From the NCBI RefSeq assembly GCF_003515705.1, contig NZ_QWEH01000014.1, forward strand, positions 62,001 through 126,000: 64,000 nt of DNA, given 5' to 3'. The notes below the pieces were generated by a model. The model had not been told where the DNA came from. It ran no database searches and saw nothing but the letters and a program-made list of their open reading frames with translations. The stretch comes from Oceanobacillus profundus (GTDB lineage Bacteria; Bacillota; Bacilli; Bacillales; Amphibacillaceae). How positions within the stretch are numbered: position 1 is the stretch's first letter; each line of letters starts with the position of its first letter. Below are positions 43,279 to 51,779 of this stretch, piece after piece. Both the position numbers and the translations under genes were made by a program.

Positions 43279-44259
43279 TCATTGCAGACAAGCGTAAAAT
43301 CCTTTTTCTAATTCATATTTATCCAGGTCTTTTCCGATAAAGACGATTTCACTTTGCTTCGTTTCCGCTGGCAGCCATGGACGGTCATTTGTACCGGAAA
43401 ATAACATATGCACACCCTGGAAAACAACGCGTTCATCCATTCCGTCAATATGAAGAATTCCTTTATAACGGTACAGGCTTTCACCTTTAATTTGCACGAG
43501 ATAGCTGAACCATCTGTTTACACGATCCAAATTGAGGGGACGATCGTCAGTAAATACAAAAGAGTTTACAGTATCATGGTGATGATGATGCTCGTCCGTT
43601 AATAAATTGGGGTGTATTTGAAGCTTGTGTCCGAGATCAAATGATTGAATGCCAATAATATCACTGGTGTTAATATCGCAATTAATAGAGTGTATTACGT
43701 TTGCATTCGGGTTCATTTGTGTAATCCGCGTTTGAAGCTTCTTCAGTTCTCTTTCATTTACAAGATCTGTTTTATTAAAAATAAGCACATCTGCAAAGGC
43801 GATTTGCTCCTGTAATTCCTCTGAATCGATATGTTGAGGGAGGTGCTTCGAGTCAAGTACCGTACAAACGCTATCTAGTTCAAACCAGCGGGACATAGCC
43901 TCATCCATTAAAAAGGTTTGAACGACAGGTGCTGGATTGGCAAGTCCTGTCGTTTCAATAATGACCCGGTCAAATTGAACTTCGCCATTTAATTGCTGCC
44001 GCAGCATAGAAGAGAGAATAGAAATCAAGTCACCCCGAACATTGCAGCAAATACAGCCACTGTTGATTTCAATAATTTCTTCTTTTGTATCGGTGATCAG
44101 CTGACTATCAATCGATAAATCCCCATACTCATTCACAATCACAGCTGTTTTCTGCTGCGAATCTTCATTAAGAATGCGATTTAATAATGTGGTTTTTCCT
44201 GCGCCTAGAAAACCGGTGAGAATCGTAACTGGAATTTTATGTTGTCGTAACAAATTCAT
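43279..44259 (-). CDS. CobW/YciC-family GTPase, zinc metallochaperone
   Basis: 326-residue G3E GTPase. Walker A GFLGAGKT (16-23), the metal motif Cys69-Ile-Cys71-Cys72 in NSGCICCNVRGDL, ETTGLANPAPV and NKTD for guanine recognition. A His5 run (DEHHHHHD) lies in the linker before the C-terminal CobW domain. Start ATG 44259 follows TGGAGGG. Such ZNG1/YciC proteins supply zinc to client enzymes in zinc starvation; context with Zur boxes and rpsN2 supports this. Confidence 0.9.
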   Translation of the reverse strand: MNLLRQHKIPVTILTGFLGAGKTTLLNRILNEDSQQKTAVIVNEYGDLSIDSQLITDTKEEIIEINSGCICCNVRGDLISILSSMLRQQLNGEVQFDRVIIETTGLANPAPVVQTFLMDEAMSRWFELDSVCTVLDSKHLPQHIDSEELQEQIAFADVLIFNKTDLVNERELKKLQTRITQMNPNANVIHSINCDINTSDIIGIQSFDLGHKLQIHPNLLTDEHHHHHDTVNSFVFTDDRPLNLDRVNRWFSYLVQIKGESLYRYKGILHIDGMDERVVFQGVHMLFSGTNDRPWLPAETKQSEIVFIGKDLDKYELEKGFYACLQ

Positions 44260-44293
44260 TTTCCCTCCATAAGTTAGTTGCCCTATAGAAATC

Positions 44294-44360
44294 TAAGGCA
44301 TTCGGCAAATGCCTTAGTCGCATTTATGCAGAAAGAAAAGTTTTACACTTTCCTTTCTGC
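44294..44360 (-). terminator. Two hairpins between the ZnuA-like and CobW genes
   Basis: TAAGGCATT/AATGCCTTA (44294-44316) and GCAGAAAG/CTTTCTGC (44328-44360) are perfect stems in a 124-base gap. Neither has a long U-run, so they may reduce rather than stop read-through. Confidence 0.5.
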
Positions 44361-44383
44361 CAAAAAATGAGGGCAACACATAA

Positions 44384-45775
44384 TTATTTCGTCACTTGGT
44401 CGAGTATTTCTAAGTTATATCGCATTAAGGAAATATAGTCTTCCTTATTTTTAATATCTTCATCTGTTAGGACAGAGAGATTATGAATCGTTAAATCTTC
44501 CGCACCAATTTGTTCCTGGATAACCTCGGAAAGTCGATTTGGACTGTTTTGTTCATAGAGAATATAATCCAAATTATGTTCCTCTGCCTGGCTTATAACC
44601 TCAGTTAATTGCTTTTGCGACGGCTCTTGACTTGTTGAAAGCCCGCTAATCGCAATTTGTTTTACACCATAGCGCTCTTCCCAATATCCGTAAGCAGCAT
44701 GCGGTACCATGATATATTTATTTTCTTTGGTCGCTAACAGCTCTGAAAATTCCTTATCCAATCCTAGAAGTTCCGCTTCTAATCCTTCAAAATTCGCATT
44801 GTAATCAGCCTCTGCATCGGGATTTAATGCAATCAGCTCATCTTTGATAATGCGAGAGATTTCGATCATTCGCAATGGATCAATCCAAAGATGTGGATCA
44901 TGATCGCCAGTATGATCATCGATTGAAATTGTTACGGCCTCTGATTCTGCTACTACTTCATGATCGTCTCCGAAGAGGACTGCTTTAATTTGCTGTCCAT
45001 CAATAGTAGCCTCGCCACCAAATGTGGCGGTTCCGTTATCGGGCACCGTCTCCCAATCATCAGCACCAGGTTCTAATGTATACCAATGCCAATGGTCATG
45101 GTCAGAGTCTTCGCTTAAATGGGCGGTTAACTGGATAGAATCGCCAGTATGGTAATGTCCAGCCAGGCCATCGATAGTAATGGAAACACTATTTTCTTCA
45201 TGTGAATCACTGGTTGTTCCGTGACTGTGACCATCATGATCGTGGCCATCTTCAGTATCGCTGTTCTCGCTGTTATCATGTTCGTGATTGTGCTCGCTGC
45301 CATCGTGTTCGTGATCTTCATCATGCCCATGACTGTCTTCCCCATGATTATGTCCATCCTCGGTATGATCGCTATGATCGTGATTATCGCCGCCACCATG
45401 CCCATGGAAAAGCTCTTTATACTTTCCGATTTCAATTAATTCTACATCTTGATTAGCAAGCGCATCTGCTGCACTTGTCGCAAAGCCCTCCATACCATCA
45501 CCTATAAAAATAAATGCATCACTATCAGCAATTGCCGTCATATCTTTGGATGTTGGCTCATATGTATGTGCATCTGCGCCAGGTGGATAAACGGTTTTGG
45601 CTTCAACAGAATCGCCGCCAATTTGCTCCACAGCATACTGAAATGGATAAACAGACGTATATACAGTAAGCTTATCTGAATTATTGGCATTGGCTGGATC
45701 CTCTTCAGTTGATGAACAACCAATCATTAAAAATGCTGTAAAACTAAAAATAAATAAAGCCTGGATAATTTTCAT
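44384..45775 (-). CDS. znuA: Zinc ABC transporter substrate-binding lipoprotein (ZnuA/AdcA-like) with histidine-rich and beta-sandwich insert
   Basis: 463-residue lipoprotein: lipobox LMIGC, Cys20. Residues 35-120 and 290-463 form the cluster A-I metal-binding fold (TVYPPGADAHTYEPTSKDM, HDPHLWIDPLRM, MVPHAAYGYWEERYG, YEQNSPNRLSEVI), with the zinc histidines in those motifs. Between them lie about 70 residues of His/Asp repeats (HNHGEDSHGHDEDHEHDGSE) and a further 90-residue beta-rich domain (VSITIDGLAGHYHTGDSI to AVTISIDDH). Ordinary ZnuA is about 310 residues. No permease or ATPase gene is adjacent, so they must be elsewhere. Zur boxes precede it. Confidence 0.9.
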   Translation of the reverse strand: MKIIQALFIFSFTAFLMIGCSSTEEDPANANNSDKLTVYTSVYPFQYAVEQIGGDSVEAKTVYPPGADAHTYEPTSKDMTAIADSDAFIFIGDGMEGFATSAADALANQDVELIEIGKYKELFHGHGGGDNHDHSDHTEDGHNHGEDSHGHDEDHEHDGSEHNHEHDNSENSDTEDGHDHDGHSHGTTSDSHEENSVSITIDGLAGHYHTGDSIQLTAHLSEDSDHDHWHWYTLEPGADDWETVPDNGTATFGGEATIDGQQIKAVLFGDDHEVVAESEAVTISIDDHTGDHDPHLWIDPLRMIEISRIIKDELIALNPDAEADYNANFEGLEAELLGLDKEFSELLATKENKYIMVPHAAYGYWEERYGVKQIAISGLSTSQEPSQKQLTEVISQAEEHNLDYILYEQNSPNRLSEVIQEQIGAEDLTIHNLSVLTDEDIKNKEDYISLMRYNLEILDQVTK

Positions 45776-45822
45776 TTATCGTATTCCTTTCTTGTTTTGT
45801 ATTTTTAATATTTCCTATCATA

Positions 45823-45860
45823 TCGTAATCATTACGATTTGTAAACAGTAATTGTTACGA
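45823..45860 (-). promoter_or_regulatory. Zur boxes upstream of znuA
   Basis: TCGTAATCATTACGA (45823-45837) is an exact match to the Bacillus Zur box TCGTAATNATTACGA. A second site, CAGTAATTGTTACGA (45846-45860), matches at 12 of 15. Zinc-loaded Zur should repress the whole minus-strand cluster. Confidence 0.9.
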
Positions 45861-45889
45861 TTTGTTTTTTCGTTAGATAGTGAGAGCGG

Positions 45890-46374
45890 AGCGATGAAAT
45901 TGATATAGGTGTTATAGTGAGGTGCGATGGTGCGTTAGATATGATATAGGTGTCTTAGCGGGGTGTGATGGTGCGTTAAATATGATATAGGTGTCTTAGC
46001 GGTGTGCGATGGTGCGTTAGATATGATTTAGGTGTCTTATCGAGATGCGATGGTGCGTTAAATTGGATTAGGGCGTCCTGGCGATGAGTGATGGTGTTGT
46101 AATTTTGATATAGGTGTCATAGTAGGATGAGATAGTGCGTTAAATTGGATTAGGGTGTCCTGGCGGTGAGTGATGGTGCTGTAATTTTGATTAAGGTGTC
46201 ATAGTGAGTTGCGATGGTGCGTTAAATATGATTAAGGTGTCTTAGCGAGATGCGATAGTGCGTTAAATTGGATGAAGGTGTTTTAGCGGTGTGCGATGGT
46301 GCGTTAAATATGATTTAGGTGTCCAAACCAAGCGAGATACGTTAGCGCGTTAATTTAAATTGAGGTGATGCGAT
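45890..46374 (-). repeat. 41-bp tandem repeat array C
   Basis: Eleven or twelve units in the opposite orientation to the other arrays. Read on the minus strand, the first half is CACCTAAATCATATTTAACG and the second begins CACCATCGCA, joined by CTAAGA. Two 82-base double units near 46060 and 46150 resemble each other more than their neighbours. The array lies just upstream of the Zur boxes and downstream of the DUF3887 genes. Confidence 0.88.
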
Positions 46375-46394
46375 AAAATTTAGTTTGGGGCTAA

Positions 46395-46419
46395 GATGGA
46401 GAGTTTTAAGCTCTCCATC
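46395..46419 (-). terminator. Hairpin after the DUF3887 lipoprotein gene
   Basis: GATGGAGAG (46395-46403) pairs with CTCTCCATC (46411-46419), seven-base loop, four bases from the gene's stop codon. Confidence 0.75.
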
Positions 46420-46422
46420 ATT

Positions 46423-46896
46423 TTATTGAATGTAAAAACCAGCAATTTGATTGTTATTGTCAAACGTTACACTAAATACGACATCGGCACTTTCGAAAAG
46501 TCCATCAATTAATACAACTTGGTGGTCATCGACTTGTTCAATCGAGCTATATTCTTGGTCGATGAATCCACCGAGCTGATCCTCAAGTGCCACCCATAAT
46601 TCATCGAGTGCGACAGGTGTGAGTTCTGCTTCCATCGTTCCGTTAAAATGTTGGGTTGCTGTTTCGAATTCTCCATTAGCAAGCTGCCCGATAAATTCTT
46701 CCGCAAGAGTGACTATCTCTTCTGTATCTTCATCTGAACCGTTCTTTTCACTAGAATCCGCCGCATCATCTGTATCTTCATTTTGTTCATCCGAAGTGCT
46801 GCTATCGGTTGCATTTTCAGAAGCCTGGTCACCTGTTGGTTCGCCACATCCCATTAAAACTAATAGTGCTAGTAAGATAAAGAAAAGCTTCTTCAT
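46423..46896 (-). CDS. DUF3887-domain lipoprotein
   Basis: 157-residue lipoprotein, lipobox LVLMGC with Cys17, then a Ser/Asp/Glu-rich linker (20-60) and a DUF3887 domain (EEFIGQLANGEFETATQHF, LDELWVALEDQLGGF, VVFSVTFDNNNQIAGFYI). Start ATG 46896 follows AAAGGTGAG. The downstream-of-start neighbour, an esterase, begins with the same domain, so this gene probably arose by duplication of that N-terminus. It may bind the same ligand at the cell surface; function unknown. Confidence 0.8.
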   Translation of the reverse strand: MKKLFFILLALLVLMGCGEPTGDQASENATDSSTSDEQNEDTDDAADSSEKNGSDEDTEEIVTLAEEFIGQLANGEFETATQHFNGTMEAELTPVALDELWVALEDQLGGFIDQEYSSIEQVDDHQVVLIDGLFESADVVFSVTFDNNNQIAGFYIQ

Positions 46897-46914
46897 ATTA
46901 GGCTCACCTTTCTA

Positions 46915-48228
46915 TCATTGTGATTTGTTCGTTTGCTCCAGAATCCAATCTGCTATTGTTTCTATTACATGCTTATCGACAACACCAGGATGTTCGTATT
47001 CGGCAATTGTTCCTGCATCAGGACCATCATAGTCAACGAAAAAATGATTCAGTCCGGGATAGCTAATAAATGTTGCATTTTCTTTGTCAGCTAAGGCTTC
47101 CTGCCATAATGCAAAATCCTTATCGACGTAAACTTGGAAATCATCTTCTCCTTGCAAAAGCAATAGAGGTTTTTCGGACTCTGCAGCTAAAGCTCCTGCA
47201 TCAAAGGTATCCATTTCTTGAAAGTAATAGGCAGGGAGACCAAACAGCGTTTCTGATAAAGCCTCATCCTCTGTCATATCCTTTAACCCTTTTGCTTTTT
47301 CATATTCCGCTTGCACAAACGCTATCTGGTTCTCATCTTCATACATATCCATACTTTGATCATAAATAATCTCCCATAAACTCCTCGGTGAACCTGCGAG
47401 TATAATAAGACCAGCAAAATCTCCCTCTAGGTCAATTCTTGGGGCGAGCATCCCACCGAGACTATGTCCGCCTAAGTAAACGCTATTCGAATCAATGCGC
47501 GAATCATGTTTTAACAGCTCAGCAGCTCGAACAGCATCTTCAACGGTTTCCTCGTAAACAGTTAAGGACTGCAATTCATCGGGGGACATTGTGCTGCCAT
47601 AGGTATACGTTCGTTTATCGTACCTTAATACTGCAATCCCTTGTTCAGCAAGACCCCAAGCAATATCACGGAAAGGCTTATAACCGAAGACAGCTTCATC
47701 TCTATCGCTAGGACCTGAGCCATGAACGAGTACAACCCCTGGCAGATCACCCAGCTCCTGATGTTGCTTCGGTAGTGTTAGTGTTCCTTCCAGCTCATAT
47801 TCAGTTCCTTGGCCGACTGTTACTTGCTCCTCCGTGACACTGTCCGGTACATCAACATTTACCCCTCCAGGAGATAAATTCATTCCAACCAATTGAAGCG
47901 CTTCATCGAATGTCAAACGTAATTGAAAAATTACTTCACTATACTCGATTTCAGCTTCAACAACTTGATAAGCGTCACCCCTTTCGGAAGATTCCAAAGA
48001 TCCCACTCCAATAAATGTTCCACTTGCTTCAGCTTTCCAAACTTGTTCCAATTCCTTTAGTGAAGTGGATTCTTGCAATTTTTCACCAAAAAAATCATCA
48101 TGAACTTTTTCAAAATCTTCATTTACAAGAAGATCAATCACTTCCCGTGCACTCTCCTCAGCTGTAGGCGAAGCGGACGAACAACCGGCTAATATTACTA
48201 GTCCAATCAATAGAAATTTCCTCATCAT
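46915..48228 (-). CDS. Alpha/beta hydrolase lipoprotein with N-terminal DUF3887
   Basis: 437-residue surface lipoprotein (lipobox VILAGC, Cys16). Residues 25-118 are a DUF3887 domain (LLVNEDFEKVHDDF, LEQVWKAEASGTF, FQLRLTFDEALQLVGM). Residues 140-435 form an alpha/beta hydrolase with oxyanion region VLVHGSGPSDRDE, nucleophile Ser256 in GHSLGG, acid in LLQGEDDFQV and His in GLNHFF. This is the YvaK-unlike, dienelactone/peptidase-S9-type esterase group whose substrates are unknown. It is 18 bases upstream of its partner lipoprotein gene in the same operon. Start ATG 48228 follows GAGGAGGA. Confidence 0.88.
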   Translation of the reverse strand: MMRKFLLIGLVILAGCSSASPTAEESAREVIDLLVNEDFEKVHDDFFGEKLQESTSLKELEQVWKAEASGTFIGVGSLESSERGDAYQVVEAEIEYSEVIFQLRLTFDEALQLVGMNLSPGGVNVDVPDSVTEEQVTVGQGTEYELEGTLTLPKQHQELGDLPGVVLVHGSGPSDRDEAVFGYKPFRDIAWGLAEQGIAVLRYDKRTYTYGSTMSPDELQSLTVYEETVEDAVRAAELLKHDSRIDSNSVYLGGHSLGGMLAPRIDLEGDFAGLIILAGSPRSLWEIIYDQSMDMYEDENQIAFVQAEYEKAKGLKDMTEDEALSETLFGLPAYYFQEMDTFDAGALAAESEKPLLLLQGEDDFQVYVDKDFALWQEALADKENATFISYPGLNHFFVDYDGPDAGTIAEYEHPGVVDKHVIETIADWILEQTNKSQ

Positions 48229-48358
48229 ATCCTCCTCAGACTAAAATAACCCTCTAACTCAGCTATACGATTCTACATAAAAAAGGTTTCATGTTATGTT
48301 TGGAATGGATCGAAAGTTTAGCTATGATAGACAAAAGAAATGTTAGGAGTTGATTTTG

Positions 48359-48754
48359 TTGAGAAAGTTTACAATCCATACGAACGAAAAGCAATCCTTC
48401 ACAAATCTAGACCATTATTTAGAAGAAGCATTGACTGAAAGCAATGTCCAAGATGGAATTATGCTTATCTTCTGTCCGCATACAACAGCAGCAATTACCA
48501 TTAACGAAAACGCTGATCCCGATGTGAAAACAGATCTTAAACTCGGTCTGGATGAAACATTTCCGAACAAGCAGGAATACATTCATATGGAAGGAAACTC
48601 GGACGGCCATATGAAATCCTCTGTAATCGGAGCAAGTGAAACCTTAATCATTTCAGATGGGCAGCCCATATTAGGCACATGGCAAAGTGTATATTTCTGC
48701 GAATTTGATGGGCCAAGAGAACGGCACTTTTACGTGAAAATAATGGCGGGTTAA
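48359..48754 (+). CDS. YjbQ/UPF0047 family protein
   Basis: 131-residue protein of the YjbQ family, labelled secondary thiamine-phosphate synthase because some members show that weak activity. Conserved pattern: FCPHTTAAITINENADPDV, the metal-like HMEGNSDGHMKSSVIG and GTWQSVYFCEFDGPRERHFYVK. Three in-frame TTGs lie close together (48350, 48356, 48359); AGGAG at 48345-48349 best suits TTG 48359, giving the family-typical MRKFTIHT start. Monocistronic, with a long hairpin after it. Confidence 0.88.
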   Translation: MRKFTIHTNEKQSFTNLDHYLEEALTESNVQDGIMLIFCPHTTAAITINENADPDVKTDLKLGLDETFPNKQEYIHMEGNSDGHMKSSVIGASETLIISDGQPILGTWQSVYFCEFDGPRERHFYVKIMAG

Positions 48755-48770
48755 AATGTAAAGGCGTGTG

Positions 48771-48816
48771 CAAGTAAAAGTTGAGGCAATGTACGGAACT
48801 GCCTCGACTTTACTTG
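48771..48816 (+). terminator. Long hairpin after the yjbQ gene
   Basis: CAAGTAAAAGTTGAGGCA (48771-48788) pairs with TGCCTCGACTTTACTTG (48800-48816). The following 48817-49062 sequence is AT-rich leader with no gene seen. Confidence 0.75.
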
Positions 48817-49062
48817 TTGAACATGCCCTATCAAGTAGACATTTTGAGCTGAAGGGGGATTTTATTTTAGTAGGCCGATTTTTGGTTTTTGATCTACCTA
48901 TAATAAATAGCTTTATAATTGCTGTCTCGGTACTAAATATATTTTCGTAACAAAATATATCCTAATTTTTTTGCAGTAATTTTAGAAAAACACCTGCATA
49001 CTTTACCATTAATGACAAAGGATAACTACGAATAAAAGTTATTCTACAATGGAGGGTTTTGT

Positions 49063-50073
49063 GTGGAACAGGAAAAACAAATAAGGCTGACATCGGGAGA
49101 GCTATCACAGCTTCTTTATCAATACATGGAAGAGAGTGCAAGTGTATGTGCATTAAGCTTTTTTTTGGAGAAGGCTGAAGATGAGGAAATTAAGTCGGTT
49201 ATTGAACATGCTTTGAAATTATCTCAATCCCATGTACAAAAAATCAGTTCGATTCTTACAGAGGAAAAGCATAAAGTCCCTATTGGCTTTTCGGTTGAGG
49301 GAGATGTTGATTTAACCGCACCCAGATTATATTCTGATGGCTTTGTATTAAATTTTATCGAACAAATGGCTGGAATAGGACTTTCGCTCATATCAACTAG
49401 CTTGTACTCTTCAGTAAGGTCAGACATTACAGCTTATTATAAAGAATGTTTGACTGAGACAATGGAATTATTCGAGATGTCAAAGGATTTATTGTTAGAA
49501 AAAGGGATTTATATTCGAGCGCCATACGTGTCTAATCATAAAGAAATTGAATTTGTGAAAAAACAAGCTTTTATGTGGGACATAATTGGCGAAAAAAGGC
49601 CATTAATAGCCTTAGAAGTGGCTTCTCTTTATTCAAATATCCAGAGAAATGCTTTAGGAACGGCAACATTAACTGGATTCAGCCAAGTTTCCCGATCGAA
49701 AGATGTCACCAAATTTATGATGAGATGTATTGAAGTTGCTAAAAAGCATATTGATTTGTTTAGCGGAAAATTAAAGGAAAGCAATTTGCCTGTTGCGATG
49801 ACATGGGATGCAGATATAACAACCAGTACTGCATACACATTTTCGGATCGATTAATGATGTATTATACTACCGCTTTGATTGCTTTAAGTGTTGGCTTTT
49901 ATGGTACAAGCATTTCTGTAAGCCCCAGAATGGATTTAGGTGTAATGTATAACAGGTTATCACTTGAGATCCAGAAGCTTTCTGAGGACGGGGCTAATAT
50001 CATGATCAAAAACCAATGGTTAGAACAGCCTCCAATGGCTCCAAATCGTCATGATTTAGCAAAAGATAATTGA
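49063..50073 (+). CDS. DUF3231 family protein
   Basis: 336-residue protein, start GTG 49063 behind GGAGGG. Two similar four-helix units (about 10-160 and 180-330): LSQLLYQYMEESASVCALSFFL with HVQKISSILTEE, and LIALEVASLYSNIQRNALGTAT with HIDLFSGKLKESN. This internal duplication is the DUF3231 pattern of spore-formers, thought to be ferritin-like and linked to the spore coat; the role is unproven. It is 25 bases upstream of a membrane protein gene in the same direction. Confidence 0.85.
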   Translation: MEQEKQIRLTSGELSQLLYQYMEESASVCALSFFLEKAEDEEIKSVIEHALKLSQSHVQKISSILTEEKHKVPIGFSVEGDVDLTAPRLYSDGFVLNFIEQMAGIGLSLISTSLYSSVRSDITAYYKECLTETMELFEMSKDLLLEKGIYIRAPYVSNHKEIEFVKKQAFMWDIIGEKRPLIALEVASLYSNIQRNALGTATLTGFSQVSRSKDVTKFMMRCIEVAKKHIDLFSGKLKESNLPVAMTWDADITTSTAYTFSDRLMMYYTTALIALSVGFYGTSISVSPRMDLGVMYNRLSLEIQKLSEDGANIMIKNQWLEQPPMAPNRHDLAKDN

Positions 50074-50098
50074 TGGCAAGGTGGTATAATGAAATGTT

Positions 50099-50560
50099 AT
50101 GGCAGATAAGGGCGCAGTTGAGAAACTTTTATGGAGTATTGCATTTCCAGGATTTGGTCAGTTATTAAATAAAAAATACTTCAAAGGAATCATGGTGATT
50201 TTTTTAGAGATTTTGATTAATTTGCAGGGACATCTTAATAATGTTGTCGTGCTAAGCTACCATGGAAAAATAGAACAAGCAATTCAGGAAGCGGATTATC
50301 AATGGATTCTGTTTTATCCTTGTGTATATTTCTTTGCAATGTGGGATGCGTATAAAGATGCGGGAGGAGGAAAGCGAGCCTTTTCCTTTTTACCGTTTGT
50401 ATTTTCCGCCTATTTTGTTACCTTTGCATGTATGTTTTCGTCTGAATTAACACTATTTGGCGTACTATTAGGGCCAATCTGGCTTTCCACTTTAGGGATT
50501 ATCCCAGGGGTGATTGTGGGATTTATATTACAAACAATCTTGCTAAAAGCAACGAATTAA
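50099..50560 (+). CDS. Small polytopic membrane protein, unknown
   Basis: 153 residues with about four hydrophobic segments. It opens with LLWSIAFPGFGQLLNKKYFKGIMVIFLEILI, like the PGxGQ-(L/Y)xG-K region of TM2/DUF5683-type proteins, and ends LGPIWLSTLGIIPGVIVGFILQTILL. Start ATG 50099 is preceded by AAGGTGG. Probably cotranscribed with the DUF3231 gene. Function unknown. Confidence 0.75.
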   Translation: MADKGAVEKLLWSIAFPGFGQLLNKKYFKGIMVIFLEILINLQGHLNNVVVLSYHGKIEQAIQEADYQWILFYPCVYFFAMWDAYKDAGGGKRAFSFLPFVFSAYFVTFACMFSSELTLFGVLLGPIWLSTLGIIPGVIVGFILQTILLKATN

Positions 50561-50793
50561 ATGGAACAAAAAACGCCTTCGAAATACTGTTCGGAAGATT
50601 TTTTGGCTTGAAAAATAGCAAGAAGCAGTTTCAATAATTTCCTTAAAATGCAGTTATTAGCCATCTTCCACTCTAAGTTTTTAATTTCTCGTTAAGAATG
50701 ATTTGTTTTTCATGGTCTGAATAGAACATGTTTTTTTAATTTGTCCTTTTGTACACATTGCTTATCCAGTATATATTAAGGAGAGAAAAATTA

Positions 50794-51765
50794 ATGATAG
50801 AGAGGAACGATGGGATGATAATAAGAAAGCGCACGAAACCTTTGATACTACGTAAATATGAAATACTGCGAACACGTTTAAAGAGTACTTTTCCTAGAGT
50901 TCAGCAGATCGATAGAGCGTATGGAAAATACATGAAAGGATATATGGGTGAAGTGAAGGTCGATTATTATCTGCAATTTCTTGAACAGATCACTACGATT
51001 CTCCAGGATGTCTGTTTAAAACTGGATGGGAAAAGTGTTCAGCTTGATAATATTATCATTTCGCAGCACGCAATTTATATCGTTGAAGTGAAAAACTATA
51101 GTGGCACAATTATTTTTGATACAACACTTAACCAGTTTATTCGAGAAGACGGCAAGAAAGAGACAGGGTTTAGCCACCCCATTACACAGGTAGAATTACA
51201 ACAGCTTAAACTTCAAAACTGGCTCCATCATAACGGCTTCACAAACATTCCCATCTATTATTTCGTCGCAATAAGCGAACCTTCCACCATAATAAAAGTT
51301 ATAGGAGATACAGAGCCAATAGCCAAAGTAGTTGCACACGGCGAACGGATTCCCCACATCATACTAGACATTGAAAAAAAGCTTGAGAACACGAACAAAA
51401 TCATCCATCAAAAAATCGGACATATGATTTTAAAGAAATGCATTGACTTTGACCGAGATATTATGAAAGAGCATGAGATCAAAAGAGAGGACTTAGTGAA
51501 CGGCGTAAAGTGCACGAGCTGTGACATGCTTGCAATGCAGCGGACACCCAGAAATTGGGTGTGCCCAAAATGCGAGCATAAAGATCGACACGCACATCAC
51601 CTAGCAATTAAAGAATATTTATTGCTGTACCAATGGATAACGAATCAGGAATGTAAAAATTTCCTCCAGGTAAACTCCCGACACATGGTAAACAAAGCAT
51701 TAAAGAATATAAATCTAACCTATGAACCAGCAAATAAAAGATGGATAAAAAATAAGCAGAAATAA
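50794..51765 (+). CDS. NERD-domain protein with C-terminal zinc ribbon
   Basis: 323-residue protein. Start ATG 50794 lies eight bases after AAGGAGAG; an upstream frame to 50749 lacks a site. The N-terminal nuclease-related domain reads GYMGEVKVDYYLQFL, LDNIIISQHAIYIVEVKNYSGTI (EVKNY core) and HPITQVELQQLKLQNWL. The C-terminal part has a ribbon CTSCDM...CPKCEHK (about 255-275) followed by a helical tail. NERD resembles restriction-endonuclease-like folds; no nuclease activity is established. Array D begins 15 bases after the stop. Confidence 0.88.
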   Translation: MIERNDGMIIRKRTKPLILRKYEILRTRLKSTFPRVQQIDRAYGKYMKGYMGEVKVDYYLQFLEQITTILQDVCLKLDGKSVQLDNIIISQHAIYIVEVKNYSGTIIFDTTLNQFIREDGKKETGFSHPITQVELQQLKLQNWLHHNGFTNIPIYYFVAISEPSTIIKVIGDTEPIAKVVAHGERIPHIILDIEKKLENTNKIIHQKIGHMILKKCIDFDRDIMKEHEIKREDLVNGVKCTSCDMLAMQRTPRNWVCPKCEHKDRHAHHLAIKEYLLLYQWITNQECKNFLQVNSRHMVNKALKNINLTYEPANKRWIKNKQK

Positions 51766-51779
51766 CGTACCCTCACCCC

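Noticed and set aside
45127..45456. Frames of Asp/His or Met/Ile repeats on other strands and frames of znuA
   Set aside because: They are shadows of the His-rich coding region of the zinc-binding lipoprotein.
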